Below are positions 1-8,690 of a stretch of DNA of 64,000 bases, in pieces; position 1 is the stretch's first letter; every line of letters starts with the position of its first letter. The position numbers were made by a program, and so were the translations under genes. This DNA comes from Salinigranum halophilum (GTDB lineage Archaea > Halobacteriota > Halobacteria > Halobacteriales > Haloferacaceae). The stretch covers positions 186,001-250,000 of the forward strand of contig NZ_SSNL01000003.1 in the NCBI RefSeq assembly GCF_007004735.1, read 5' to 3'. The notes beneath the pieces are model-generated. The model had not been told where the DNA came from. It did not search any database and saw nothing but the letters and a program-made list of their open reading frames with translations.

Positions 1-75
1 GCTCCTCGCCGGTCGCGCCACCGACGCCCTGATACCGACGCCACGCGACGGGTCCGCCACGGAGCCACCGACTCG

Positions 76-804
76 ATGCCGACCACGCACACCATCCCGA
101 CCGACCGCAACGAGGCACTCGCCGCCGTCCACCACGCCCCCGACTCGCCCGCCCACGACGCGTGGCTCGTCTGCTGTCACGGCTTCGTCAGCGACAAGTC
201 CGGGAGTTACGAGGCACGGTGTCGGCGCGCCGTCGACGAAGGCTACCACGCGGTTCGCTTCGACTTCAGGGGGTGCGGCGCGTCGGACGGCGCGTTCGTC
301 GACCAGACGCTCTCGGCCAAAATCGCTGACCTCCGTGCCGTCCTCGCGTACTTCGACGCCCCGGCGTACGTGCTGTTCGGGTCGAGTTTCGGGGCGAAGA
401 CGGCGTTCCACACGGCCGTCGAGGCCGACCGGCGAATCGAGGCCGTCGCGGGCCGAGCCCCGCTGACGGACAACCGCGCGTTCGACGGGATGCGCGCCGT
501 CGTTGACTCCGAGGGTCGGTTCGTCTACGAGACCGGCCACACCGTCGACGAGCGGTTCTTCGCCGACTTCGAGCGGTACTCGTTCGAGGACGTGACCGCC
601 GGACTCGACGTCCCGGTCGCCCTGTTCCACGGCGCGGCCGACGAGTCGGTCGCCCTCCGGGACAGCCTCGACGCGACGGCGGCGTTCGACGTCGACGTGT
701 CGCTCCACGTGTACTCGGACGAGGGTCACCGGTTCTCCCGTTCGGCGGAGACACGCTTCAGACGACAGCTGTTCGACTGGCTCGCCGTCGCCCTGTCCGC
801 GTGA
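76..804 (+). CDS. alpha/beta hydrolase
   Basis: A 242-residue soluble protein of the alpha/beta-hydrolase fold. The nucleophile elbow GSSFGA lies near residue 95; an acid in HGAADES (near 190) and a histidine in EGHRF (near 215) complete a plausible Ser-Asp-His triad. An early CCHGF segment fits the oxyanion-hole strand. Substrate cannot be told from sequence; dienelactone-hydrolase-like or small esterase roles are possible. It is followed after about 50 nt by a transporter on the same strand, but a common operon is not evident. No signal peptide is visible, so it should be cytoplasmic. Confidence 0.85.
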   Translation: MPTTHTIPTDRNEALAAVHHAPDSPAHDAWLVCCHGFVSDKSGSYEARCRRAVDEGYHAVRFDFRGCGASDGAFVDQTLSAKIADLRAVLAYFDAPAYVLFGSSFGAKTAFHTAVEADRRIEAVAGRAPLTDNRAFDGMRAVVDSEGRFVYETGHTVDERFFADFERYSFEDVTAGLDVPVALFHGAADESVALRDSLDATAAFDVDVSLHVYSDEGHRFSRSAETRFRRQLFDWLAVALSA

Positions 805-855
805 GGTCGCACGCGAGACCGCAACGTCCATGCCGTCGCTTGTGAAAGGGCGCGT

Positions 856-1776
856 GTGAGCGTCGCGACGCAACTCGGCTACATGCTCGTCCTCCTCGCC
901 GTCGGTGTCGGTGCCCGGGCCGTCGGCGTCCTGACTCCGGCCCGCCGCGACGCGCTCACGTCGGCGGCCTTCTACGTCGCGCTCCCCGCGCTCGTCTTCG
1001 AATCGACCGTCGGCCGGCCGCTCTCGGAGGTGCTCGTCTGGCGCCTCGTCGTCGGCGTCACCGTCGTCCTCCTGGCGGTCGCCGGGGTGAGTTGGCTGGT
1101 CCATCGCCGCCGCTCGAACCCCGCGCGCCGCGGCGTCGCCGTCGTCCAGTCGTACCACTGTAATCTGGGCTTTCTCGGGTTACCGTTCGTCGCGGCGACG
1201 TTCGGCGGTGTCACCGCTGGGAAGGCGAGCGTCGTCCTCGGCATCGGCTCGCTCGTGCAGGTGACGCTCACGGTGCTTCTGTTGACCCGCATCACCAGCG
1301 CCGACGCCGACGTCGCCGACGAACTGCGCGGTGTCACCCACAATCCGGTCCTCATCGCGCTCGGACTGGGGCTCGTCGGTGCCGCCGTCGGCGTCGAACT
1401 CCCGGCGCTCGCCCGCGACGCGCTCGGCTTCGTCGGCACGTTCGCGCTGCCTATCGCACTGCTCGCCGTCGGCGCGTCGCTCACCGCCGAGGACGGCTTC
1501 GTCGACCCGCCGACGGTCGGTGCGGTCGCGGCGGTGAAGCTCCTCGTCATGCCCGTCGTCGCGATGGCCGTGTTCGCCGTCCTCGCCGCCTCGCCGACGA
1601 CGGTCCGCGCGGGCGTCCTCATGCTCGCGATGCCGACGGCCGTCTCGACGTACATCTACTCGAGCGAACTCGGCGGCGACGGCGACCTCGCCTCGGCGAC
1701 CATCCTCGCGACGACAGTCGCTGCGGCGGCGACGCTGTTCGGTGTCGTCCAGTTGCTCGGTGTGGTCGCCCACTAG
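856..1776 (+). CDS. AEC (auxin efflux carrier) family transporter
   Basis: A 306-residue integral membrane protein with about ten hydrophobic helices, starting at a GTG. The two halves (roughly residues 1-150 and 160-306) each end in a conserved AEC-type segment, including SYHCNLGFLGLP near residue 98 and MPTAVSTYIY near 262. AEC carriers move organic anions such as malate by secondary transport; the substrate here is unknown. The gene lies just downstream of the alpha/beta hydrolase. Confidence 0.85.
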   Translation: MSVATQLGYMLVLLAVGVGARAVGVLTPARRDALTSAAFYVALPALVFESTVGRPLSEVLVWRLVVGVTVVLLAVAGVSWLVHRRRSNPARRGVAVVQSYHCNLGFLGLPFVAATFGGVTAGKASVVLGIGSLVQVTLTVLLLTRITSADADVADELRGVTHNPVLIALGLGLVGAAVGVELPALARDALGFVGTFALPIALLAVGASLTAEDGFVDPPTVGAVAAVKLLVMPVVAMAVFAVLAASPTTVRAGVLMLAMPTAVSTYIYSSELGGDGDLASATILATTVAAAATLFGVVQLLGVVAH

Positions 1777-1842
1777 AGCCGCGGGGACGCCGCGGCGCGA
1801 GCGGGACACAGACTTTCGTGCTTCGAGCCGGTCGACCCACGT

Positions 1843-2151
1843 ATGGACCGAATCGACACGACGCGCCTGGACGGTCTCTTCGACGTGGTCGGCGGCACCG
1901 ACCGCTCGCAGGCGGCGACGATGGTCCTCGCGCCCGGACAGTCGACTGGCGGCCCGGAGAGCGCCCACGCCGCGAGCGACCAGTGGCTCTACGTCGTCTC
2001 GGGTGACGGAACTGCGACGGTCGAGGGAGACACCGTCGACCTCGCGGCGGGCACGCTGCTTCTCGTCGAACCCGGTGAGACACACGAGATAACGAACACC
2101 GGCACGGTCCCCCTGGAGACGGTCAACGTGTACGCGCCGCCGGAGTACTGA
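1843..2151 (+). CDS. cupin domain protein
   Basis: A 102-residue single-domain cupin. The second cupin motif is clear (VEPGETHEITN near residues 75-86, with metal-binding His). In the first motif (SAHAASDQWLYVVSG near 43-58) the usual glutamate is replaced by Gln/Trp, so the metal site may be altered. A CTTTCG TATA-like box lies about 30 nt before the ATG, compatible with a leaderless transcript. Function (sugar binding, dioxygenase-like or sensor) cannot be assigned. Confidence 0.8.
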   Translation: MDRIDTTRLDGLFDVVGGTDRSQAATMVLAPGQSTGGPESAHAASDQWLYVVSGDGTATVEGDTVDLAAGTLLLVEPGETHEITNTGTVPLETVNVYAPPEY

Positions 2152-2210
2152 GTCGGCTCCGGGCGACCGGCCGCGCCGAGTCGATGCGTCCGCGCCGCGG
2201 GCGACCAGCC

Positions 2211-2633
2211 CTAGAAGAGGCTGTCCGTCGTCACCGCGCCGACGACACTGAACACCGAGGCGACGCTGATGGCCTGGAACGTGACGTAGAACCGGTCGGG
2301 GCGCTGGAGGTCGCCGAGAAAGAGGTCCGGCGCGGTGACGGCGAACGCGAGCAGGGTCACGGAGCCGAACGCGACGAGCATCACCGAGATGAACCGGACG
2401 GGAACCCCGACGAACACGGCCTCGCGGGAGGGGTCGCGGTCGTTGTCAGCGCCGTACAGGCCGCCGTATCCGATGGTCATGATCGCGCCGACGAGGAACA
2501 GGCTGTGAAAGAGGGTCATGTTCCGCGCCAGCATCCACACCTCCTGGGTGACGACGAACGGGCCAGCGAGTAAGAACCCGCCGACGATTTGCTGAGCCGT
2601 GTCCGCGAGCTTGTGCTTTCGGCGTTCGTTCAT
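2211..2633 (-). CDS. DUF2391-like integral membrane protein
   Basis: A 140-residue membrane protein with about four helices. The N-terminal stretch with TAQQIVGGFLLAGPFVVT and the C-terminal FSVVGAVTTDSLF resemble the archaeal/bacterial DUF2391 family of putative integral membrane proteins. No catalytic motif is visible and no function is known for the family. It stands alone, convergent with the cupin gene. Confidence 0.7.
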   Translation of the reverse strand: MNERRKHKLADTAQQIVGGFLLAGPFVVTQEVWMLARNMTLFHSLFLVGAIMTIGYGGLYGADNDRDPSREAVFVGVPVRFISVMLVAFGSVTLLAFAVTAPDLFLGDLQRPDRFYVTFQAISVASVFSVVGAVTTDSLF

Positions 2634-2705
2634 ACGACGGTCATGTCTGGTGGAGGAAGATACCTGTTTGGGCGGGCCCTCGTCCGAGGGCCAGCGTCCC
2701 GTCCG

Positions 2706-3188
2706 TCACGCCTCGTCGTCCTGTCGCTCGAAGCCCGGCGGGAGGCCGAGATGCTTCAGCCCCGTCCGCGTCTCGATGTCGAAGCGGTAGAGTTGCGTCG
2801 CCTCCGCCGCGCTCGCGCGCTCGAACACGTCCGGTCGCCACGCGTCGTTCAGCGCCTCACGCGCGGCGGCGCGCTCCCCGTCGGGAACCTCGCTCATCCG
2901 ACCGGTGAGGAGGACGCTCCGCCAGTTGAACGGCGTCTCGGCGCTGTAGACGAGAAAGCGCGCCTCTCGTGCATCCGTGCTCAACTCGGCCTTCCGGCTC
3001 TCACCGCCCAGCACGTACAGGAAGTACAGCCGCGCGTCGCCGTCGAACCCGAACGACATCGGGCGCAGGCTCGGCGCGCCCTCCGCCGGGAGCCCGAGCA
3101 CCCCGACGCGCTGACTCGCGAGGTAGCCGGTGATCTCCTCGTCGGTCATCCGGACCATCCCGTACTCGTCGAGTTCGTCGAGTGTCAT
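2706..3188 (-). CDS. pyridoxamine 5'-phosphate oxidase family (FMN-binding split barrel) protein
   Basis: A 160-residue protein with the split-barrel pattern of the PNPOx/FMN-binding family: an initial helix with DEEITGYLASQRVGVLG, then RPMSFGFDGDARLYFL, then a ...NWRSVLLTGRM strand. Haloarchaeal genomes hold many such proteins, usually annotated as general flavin- or F420-dependent proteins without a known substrate. It is monocistronic as far as can be seen. Confidence 0.82.
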   Translation of the reverse strand: MTLDELDEYGMVRMTDEEITGYLASQRVGVLGLPAEGAPSLRPMSFGFDGDARLYFLYVLGGESRKAELSTDAREARFLVYSAETPFNWRSVLLTGRMSEVPDGERAAAREALNDAWRPDVFERASAAEATQLYRFDIETRTGLKHLGLPPGFERQDDEA

Positions 3189-3277
3189 GTTCGGAGAGAG
3201 GCGGAGACACCGGATAGCTATCGCGCCGATTCTCCGCGCGTGGGAACCGGGACCAACGCGTGCGACCGCCGGCAGGG

Positions 3278-3697
3278 TCAGTGCTCGCTGCGAATCGCGG
3301 CCGCGACCGCGTCCAGTTCCTCGTCCGAGAGCGCCGGTCGGCTCCCGAACAGGCGGTGGATGGGACCGTTACCGTCACCCTCGAACCGGGGGACGATGTG
3401 GACGTGGGTGTGTGGGACCTCCTGTCCCGCGGCCTCGCCGTTGTTCACCGCGACGGTCGTCGCGTCGGCGTCGACGGCCGCTTCGACCCGGGGCGTGACG
3501 GCGCTGACCGCCTCGAACACCGCGCCCGCGGCCCCCGGCGGCAGGTCCCCCACGGTCTCGTAGTGGTCTCTCGGGACGACGAGCGTGTGCCCCGCTGTGA
3601 GGGGGTTCGCGTCGAGGAACGCGAGCGCCTCGTCGCTCTCGTACACGGTTCGACTCGGGAGGTCGCCGTCGACGATGCGGCAGAAGATACAGCTCAT
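3278..3697 (-). CDS. HIT family hydrolase
   Basis: A 139-residue histidine-triad protein. It starts at MSCIFCRI, carrying the N-terminal CxxC zinc pair typical of Hint-like proteins, and has the HIT signature HTHVHIVP near residues 95-102 (pattern HxHxHxx). Such proteins hydrolyse nucleoside phosphoramidates or adenylated molecules. The open frame runs much further upstream, but only from 3697 onward does the sequence look like a HIT protein, so the start is set there. Confidence 0.9.
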   Translation of the reverse strand: MSCIFCRIVDGDLPSRTVYESDEALAFLDANPLTAGHTLVVPRDHYETVGDLPPGAAGAVFEAVSAVTPRVEAAVDADATTVAVNNGEAAGQEVPHTHVHIVPRFEGDGNGPIHRLFGSRPALSDEELDAVAAAIRSEH

Positions 3698-3792
3698 CCC
3701 GGTTCGAAAGCGAGCAGCGGCGTGGAAAAATCCCCCCGGTGTGGGGGACGACCCGGCATCTCGTGCGTCGCCGTCCCGCCGGACGCTCCGTC

Positions 3793-4650
3793 TTACTCGT
3801 CCGTTCCGTACACCGTCGTCGCGAGGTGTGCCCGACCCAGATAGCGCCGTCCGACCGTCACGGCGACGAGCACGGAGACGCAGACGAACACGACGTCCTG
3901 CGTGAGCGGGACGGTCGCCGTCGTCTCCCACGGGTAGGTGAGGTTCGTCAGCCAGTGAAACCCCACCGCGAGCGGGACGCTCCCTCCCGAGCCGTTGTAG
4001 ACGACGGTGACCACGATGGAGGTCGCGACGAGCGTGACGAACAGACGGACCAGGCCCGGGACCAGCGGACCGGCGCGGGCGAACTCGGCCGTCGAGATGA
4101 CGAGCGCGGGCGCGTGCCAGAGCGCCCAGACCGTCCCGAGGAGCACGCCCGAGACGAGGCCGCTGTAGCGTCGTTGTAGGAGCGGCAGCGCGAACCCGCG
4201 CCAGCCGATCTCCTCGACGGGACCCTGGGTCAACCGGCGGAGCGACACGGCGAGGAACGCGCCGAACCACCCTGACTCGAGCGCGAGCGGCGGGCCGCCC
4301 GTCGTGCTCGCGACGACTGCCGAGAGGAGGTAGGCAGCGGGGACGCCCAGGAGGACGGCGCCGTACCAGCGCGCCCGGCCACGGAACGCGGTGACGTGCC
4401 GGAGGTACGCTCGGAGGCCCGCCCGTCCGTCGACGAGTCCCACGACGACGAACGCCGCGATGGCCGGAGCCCACACCGCGAGGTACGCCAGCGGGGAGTA
4501 CCCCGAGACGGTTGCGCTCCGCCCGACCAGCGGTGCCGCGGCGAGCGCGACCAGGGGGACTCCCCACGACAGTGCGAACGTCAGCCCGAAGAACCCCGCG
4601 AGACGATGCCGACGGAGCCACCCGTCTCCGACCCCTCCGGATGTTGCCAT
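3793..4650 (-). CDS. CPBP family intramembrane glutamic endopeptidase
   Basis: A 285-residue multi-pass membrane protein of the CPBP (CAAX protease/bacteriocin-processing, Rce1-like) family. Motif 1 is EEIGWRGFALP, motif 2 WALWHAP and motif 3 GFHWLTN; the Glu-Glu and two His are the expected catalytic/metal residues. The start at 4650 (MATSGG) is preferred over an in-frame ATG at 4740 because the extra 30 residues are not membrane-like and would precede the first conserved segment. Substrate unknown; possible roles include prenyl-protein processing or peptide maturation. Confidence 0.85.
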   Translation of the reverse strand: MATSGGVGDGWLRRHRLAGFFGLTFALSWGVPLVALAAAPLVGRSATVSGYSPLAYLAVWAPAIAAFVVVGLVDGRAGLRAYLRHVTAFRGRARWYGAVLLGVPAAYLLSAVVASTTGGPPLALESGWFGAFLAVSLRRLTQGPVEEIGWRGFALPLLQRRYSGLVSGVLLGTVWALWHAPALVISTAEFARAGPLVPGLVRLFVTLVATSIVVTVVYNGSGGSVPLAVGFHWLTNLTYPWETTATVPLTQDVVFVCVSVLVAVTVGRRYLGRAHLATTVYGTDE

Positions 4651-4814
4651 AGCCGACGTACGACGCGCGGCACCGAAAACAGCCGCGGCCGGCCCCGCGC
4701 GGAGACCGTCCTCGGCTGTCGCGGAGACGTGAGAGGACACCCCCGGTCACCGTGCTCGAACCGGGGAACACGCGACTCGGCGTGTGGTGGGCCGAAGCGG
4801 GAGCGTCGAGGGAG

Positions 4815-6215
4815 TCAGCGTCGGTGTAAGCGGAGCCCCCCGATGACGGCGAGCGCCCCGGCGAACAGGAGCGCGCCGACGAGCGGAGCGGCCTGCCCCT
4901 CCGGTTCGAGCATCTCCCGCGTCGGTCGCTCCGTCGTCGCCTCCGCCACCGAGTCGGGCACGGTGGGAGTCGCGTCCGTCCCGACGTACGTGGCGAGCCA
5001 CTCGTCGCGGGGTTCACCGACCGTCTCCTCGACGAGCGTCGCGAACGTCTCGTCCGTCACCGTCCCGTCGTGGGCGTTCACAGCGGCGAACACGTCCTGG
5101 AGCGTCCTGTCGCCGTCGCTCGCTTCTCTGACCTCGACGTCGAGCGCCGCGAGCACGCGCATCCCCTTGAAGTAGCTCGCGCGGTCGGTGACGCTCCGGC
5201 TCTCGCGAAGCACCGCGTCGTTCGTCTCGTCGGTGCGGACGTACTCGACGAACGCCGCCTCCGAGACGTGACCACCCTCCGAGGCGAGCCGCGCCGCGTA
5301 ATACTCCGCGCTGGCGTCGTCGAACCACCGCATCCCCGACCCGGCCTCGTACGCCTGGCGGCTGTGGACGTACTCGTGGAACCACGCGTTGTCCGCCGTC
5401 TCGAGCGGCCGGTCGGCACCGACGTACATGTCCTGTCGGCCGTCGACCTGCGCTCGCGACAGCTTCCCGGGCGCGTCGATGGGTGTCGGCGCGACGAAGA
5501 CGGTCAGCCGCTCGTTCCGCGCGCCGACGCGCAGGTCGTCGGAGGCACCGGCGAGGGCGTCGGCGACGGCGTCGGGCGACGAGACCATGTCGGCCGCCGC
5601 CGGGACGACGAGGCGGATGGTCTCGCCGTCGACCGTCCGCGTCTCGGTCTCGTACGGGCCGAGGTAGGCGTAGCCAGGGCCGACGACGCCCTCGCCCACG
5701 GGCTCGCCACGCTCGACGACGGCCGGTTCGGGCGCGTCTGCCCTCCGACTGTAGCGCCACGCGACGTCCGCGGTGCGCCAGTTGAACAGCGCCCAGTCGC
5801 CCGTGCTCGTCGCCTCGAGCGTGCCCTCGTCGCGCCGGTCGACGTCCGCGACGTAGGTGATGGTCGGCCGGTCGACGGCCGACGCCGCGCCGTCCCACGT
5901 CCACGTTCCGTCCGTGGTCTGTTCGTAGCCGGTGGTCTCGACCACGTCGGCTCCGTCGGGCGGCGAGACAGAGACGCCCGTCACCGAGTCGGGAACCGCC
6001 GTCTCGACCGTCACCCGGACCGTCCCTTCCCGGTCGGGCAGGCGCTCGAACGCGTGCGTGAACGTCAGCACGTTCTCGCCCTGGGTCGCCGTCGCAGTCT
6101 CTGCCGCTCCGCTCGGCGACGCAGCCGCGGGGACGGGGCCAGCCGTCGCCACGACGAGGAGCACCAGTGCCACGGCGACGACCGCCGGCCGCGTCTCCGT
6201 GCCGAGGGGGCTCAT
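4815..6215 (-). CDS. membrane-anchored gluzincin-like metallopeptidase (HExxH)
   Basis: A 466-residue exported protein. Residues 1-32 form a signal peptide, 33-230 a beta-rich domain and 235-400 a metallopeptidase domain with HEYVH at 280-284 and a candidate third ligand Glu304 in DDASAEYYA, one residue further than the common HExxH-x18-E spacing. The last 25 residues form a transmembrane anchor followed by RLHRR, so the catalytic domain faces outside. Its start codon overlaps the stop of the upstream 7TM/ATP-grasp gene by 4 nt (ATGA), indicating co-transcription and coupled translation. The M1/M61-like (gluzincin) assignment rests on motifs only; the substrate is unknown. Confidence 0.82.
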   Translation of the reverse strand: MSPLGTETRPAVVAVALVLLVVATAGPVPAAASPSGAAETATATQGENVLTFTHAFERLPDREGTVRVTVETAVPDSVTGVSVSPPDGADVVETTGYEQTTDGTWTWDGAASAVDRPTITYVADVDRRDEGTLEATSTGDWALFNWRTADVAWRYSRRADAPEPAVVERGEPVGEGVVGPGYAYLGPYETETRTVDGETIRLVVPAAADMVSSPDAVADALAGASDDLRVGARNERLTVFVAPTPIDAPGKLSRAQVDGRQDMYVGADRPLETADNAWFHEYVHSRQAYEAGSGMRWFDDASAEYYAARLASEGGHVSEAAFVEYVRTDETNDAVLRESRSVTDRASYFKGMRVLAALDVEVREASDGDRTLQDVFAAVNAHDGTVTDETFATLVEETVGEPRDEWLATYVGTDATPTVPDSVAEATTERPTREMLEPEGQAAPLVGALLFAGALAVIGGLRLHRR

Positions 6216-8476
6216 TCGCGCTCGTCTCCGAAGACGCCCGTGAGGCCGAACGCCTCCACGCAGAGCCTGCCGACGAAGCCGACGGCGACGAGGACGAACA
6301 GCGCCGTGAACACCGGGAACCCGACGAGGAGCGCACCCGTGAGCAGCGCCCCGCTCGTCAGCCCGCCCCCGATGGTCGAGAGCCGCCGCCGGACGAGGCG
6401 CTCCGACCCGGTCCGCTCGACCGTCGTCTCCGCTCCGTCGGTGGTCTCGTCGGCGTCTTCGTCGGTCGCTCTCCCCTCGCGGTTCGCGTCGGTGTTCGCT
6501 GGACCGACGGCGTCCGCCGCGTCCACAGCGTCCGCTTCACCCGTCCTCTGGGTGGGTTCGACCGCCGTTCCGACGGAGTCGACGGCCGCTGTCGTCTGGC
6601 TCTCGTGCAGGGCGTCCGCGTCCGGAAGCGCTTCGGCGGCGTAGCCGGCCGCGTCCCACTCCTGGGCGAGTTCGATCTTCCGTTCGGCAGGCAGATACTC
6701 GTACTCCGCGGGGAGCGACTCGACGAACTCCAGCCGCCGGAAGAGTCCGTCTCCGGTGGTGTTCTGGATGCCCAGGCCGGGCCGGACGTTCACCTCCAGC
6801 ACCTTCGGGACGTCCCCTTCGGTCAGCACCACGTCGACACCGGTGTAGCCCAGGCCGGAGGCGGCCGCCGCCTCGACGGCGGTCTCGACGACCCCGTCCC
6901 AGTTCGGCAGCCGGAAGTCCGTCAGCGACGCGCCCGTGTCGGGGTGGGCGTCGAGTTCCCTGTCGCGGGACTGCTGGAACGCGCCGAGCGGCGTGCCGTC
7001 GGCGACGTTCAGGCCGACGCCCACGGCCCCCAGGTGGAGGTTCGCCGCGCCGTCGGATGCCTGGGTTGGGAGCCGTGTCATCGCCATCACCGGGTACCCA
7101 CGGAAGACGATGACGCGGACGTCGGCGACGCCATCACCGTGGAGGTCACGCATGAACGCCGCGGGGGTCAGCTTCTCCTCGAGAATTGCCTTCCCGTCCG
7201 ATTCGAGGCCGCTGTACTGCCCGTCGACGATGCGTCGGACGTGGTCGACGAGGTCGCGTTCGGTCATCGGCCCCTTCGAGGTCCGATACTCGTCGCCGTC
7301 GCGGCCGGAGACGACGACGATTCCCTCGCCGCCGTACCCCTTGCTGGGCTTGACGACGAACTCGTCGCGCTCTGTGACGACGCGGCTCGCGACGTCGAGG
7401 TCGGTGCTGTCGTCGACGACCGCGTACGTCCTGGGGGACTCGACGCCGAGGCCCGTGAAGCGGCGGTTGACGTGCGCCTTCTCGTCCGCGCTCGGTCGGA
7501 GATGCGGTGGGTTGTACTCCTCGATGTACTGGTTGCGGCGCTTCATCGCGAGCACTTCCGTCTCCTCGAGTTCGGGCTCGTCGACGTCGCGGCCGGCGAG
7601 CCGAGCCAGTCTGCGTCCGTACCGCGCCAGGCGCAGTCGAAGCCGAAGTACGCCGACCGACACCGGCCCGCGTCTGCCGTCGAAGTGGCCGCCGAAGCGG
7701 CGGAGCTCCGAGAGCCGGAAGGTCGGACGCGAGCCGAGATACGCCACCAGGAGTAGCGTCACGCCCCACGCGACCGGCGTCGTCATGAACCAGTCGACGA
7801 GCGCGTCGGTCGAGATGACCAGATACGCGACGACGATGGCGACGAGCGTCCCCAGGAGACGCTTCGCGGGTGCGGTCCAGCCGCGCTCTTCGATGTCGGA
7901 GGCCGCACGGTCGGCGTACCACGCGCTGATGATGGTCGGGAAGAACACCTCCTGTGAGTTCGTGAGTGGCGGCAGGAGGCCGACGTCGCTGGCGACGAAC
8001 GCTAGCGCCGTTGCGATTCCCGCGACAGAGAGCAACACGGCGACGCGCGGTGCGGTTCCGAGCTTCAGTGGCTGCAGCGCGCGGTAGCTGAGAAGCGTCA
8101 CCACCAGCACGTTCACGAACAGTATCGCGCCCCAGACCGGACCCGCGCCGACCATGATGAACGCGATGACGACCGGCGCGAACAGGCCGTACGTCCGCAG
8201 GCCGACCTCGTTTCTGACGACGGCCATCACCGCGCCGGCGAGCACGATCTGGAAGAAGATTCGCGACCGGTCGAGTGCGACCGAGAGGCCGACCGTCTGG
8301 CCGACCAGCACGCCGGCGGCGCTGAGCAGGCTCGCGAGGAGGACGAGTGGGCCGAACGTCCGTGCCTGCTCTCCGAGCCACGCACTCGCGGCGTTCCGGT
8401 GGGTGCCCGAATCGCCTCCACCGGGTGGTTCGTGTTCGAGACTGCCGTCGGTTCGTCTGCCCGCGTCGTGGGCCAT
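6212..8476 (-). CDS. 7TM (UUP1/transglutaminase-associated) domain fused to RimK-related ATP-grasp ligase
   Basis: A 754-residue fusion. Residues 40-250 contain about seven helices resembling the 7TM module normally attached to an inactive transglutaminase (UUP1 family). Residues 310-600 match the RimK-related alpha-L-glutamate-ligase-like ATP-grasp family: MKRRNQYIEEYNP entry, FVVKPSKGYGGEGI (375-386) for ATP binding, EEKL (433-436), DVRVIVFRG (452-460), and Mg-binding Glu561/Asn563 in LEVNVRPG. An acidic linker (620-690) and two helices (705-740) end the protein. In proteobacteria the two modules are usually adjacent separate genes. Predicted activity is peptide-bond or amide formation at the inner membrane face. 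A TATA box (8497-8502) sits 24 nt before the ATG. Confidence 0.85.
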   Translation of the reverse strand: MAHDAGRRTDGSLEHEPPGGGDSGTHRNAASAWLGEQARTFGPLVLLASLLSAAGVLVGQTVGLSVALDRSRIFFQIVLAGAVMAVVRNEVGLRTYGLFAPVVIAFIMVGAGPVWGAILFVNVLVVTLLSYRALQPLKLGTAPRVAVLLSVAGIATALAFVASDVGLLPPLTNSQEVFFPTIISAWYADRAASDIEERGWTAPAKRLLGTLVAIVVAYLVISTDALVDWFMTTPVAWGVTLLLVAYLGSRPTFRLSELRRFGGHFDGRRGPVSVGVLRLRLRLARYGRRLARLAGRDVDEPELEETEVLAMKRRNQYIEEYNPPHLRPSADEKAHVNRRFTGLGVESPRTYAVVDDSTDLDVASRVVTERDEFVVKPSKGYGGEGIVVVSGRDGDEYRTSKGPMTERDLVDHVRRIVDGQYSGLESDGKAILEEKLTPAAFMRDLHGDGVADVRVIVFRGYPVMAMTRLPTQASDGAANLHLGAVGVGLNVADGTPLGAFQQSRDRELDAHPDTGASLTDFRLPNWDGVVETAVEAAAASGLGYTGVDVVLTEGDVPKVLEVNVRPGLGIQNTTGDGLFRRLEFVESLPAEYEYLPAERKIELAQEWDAAGYAAEALPDADALHESQTTAAVDSVGTAVEPTQRTGEADAVDAADAVGPANTDANREGRATDEDADETTDGAETTVERTGSERLVRRRLSTIGGGLTSGALLTGALLVGFPVFTALFVLVAVGFVGRLCVEAFGLTGVFGDERE

Positions 8477-8496
8477 GGCTCGACGTTCGACTGGGG

Positions 8497-8532
8497 TATA
8501 AAGGGGTCTCTCACAAACGCGTCCAAAGGGTG
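8497..8532 (-). promoter_or_regulatory. promoter of the 7TM/ATP-grasp gene: TATA box plus 29-nt conserved upstream element (copy 1)
   Basis: On the minus strand a TTTATA box (8497-8502) lies about 24 nt before the ATG at 8476, implying a leaderless transcript. Immediately upstream is a 29-nt element (8504-8532) that recurs with two mismatches at 9408-9436 at almost the same distance from the next ATG-initiated gene. Its core reads CCCTTTGGA, then GCGTTTG, then GAGAGACCC. Confidence 0.7.
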
Positions 8533-8690
8533 TGTGACCGACGCCGCCCGTGGCGTCTCCGAGCGGCTAGTGGCGGCGGTAGACCCGGTCGAGAGCGACG
8601 GTAGCGACGGGAGAGAACGCGTTGACGGACCGGTGGCCGACGGAGTGCGACGGGGGTCGAGGGTCCGGGCGTCTCGTTCACCGGGCGGCC

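Noticed and set aside
1-75. 3' end of an upstream gene
   Set aside because: Frames are open only briefly and no family is recognisable in 25 codons, so no feature is claimed.
3698-5017. N-terminal extension of the HIT protein gene
   Set aside because: The open frame continues upstream but its product is Arg/Pro-rich and antisense-like to the CPBP gene frame; the HIT fold starts at 3697.
5070-6644. Long plus-strand open frame opposite the HExxH protease
   Set aside because: Same GC-driven shadow; the minus-strand gene has a signal peptide, catalytic motif and membrane anchor.
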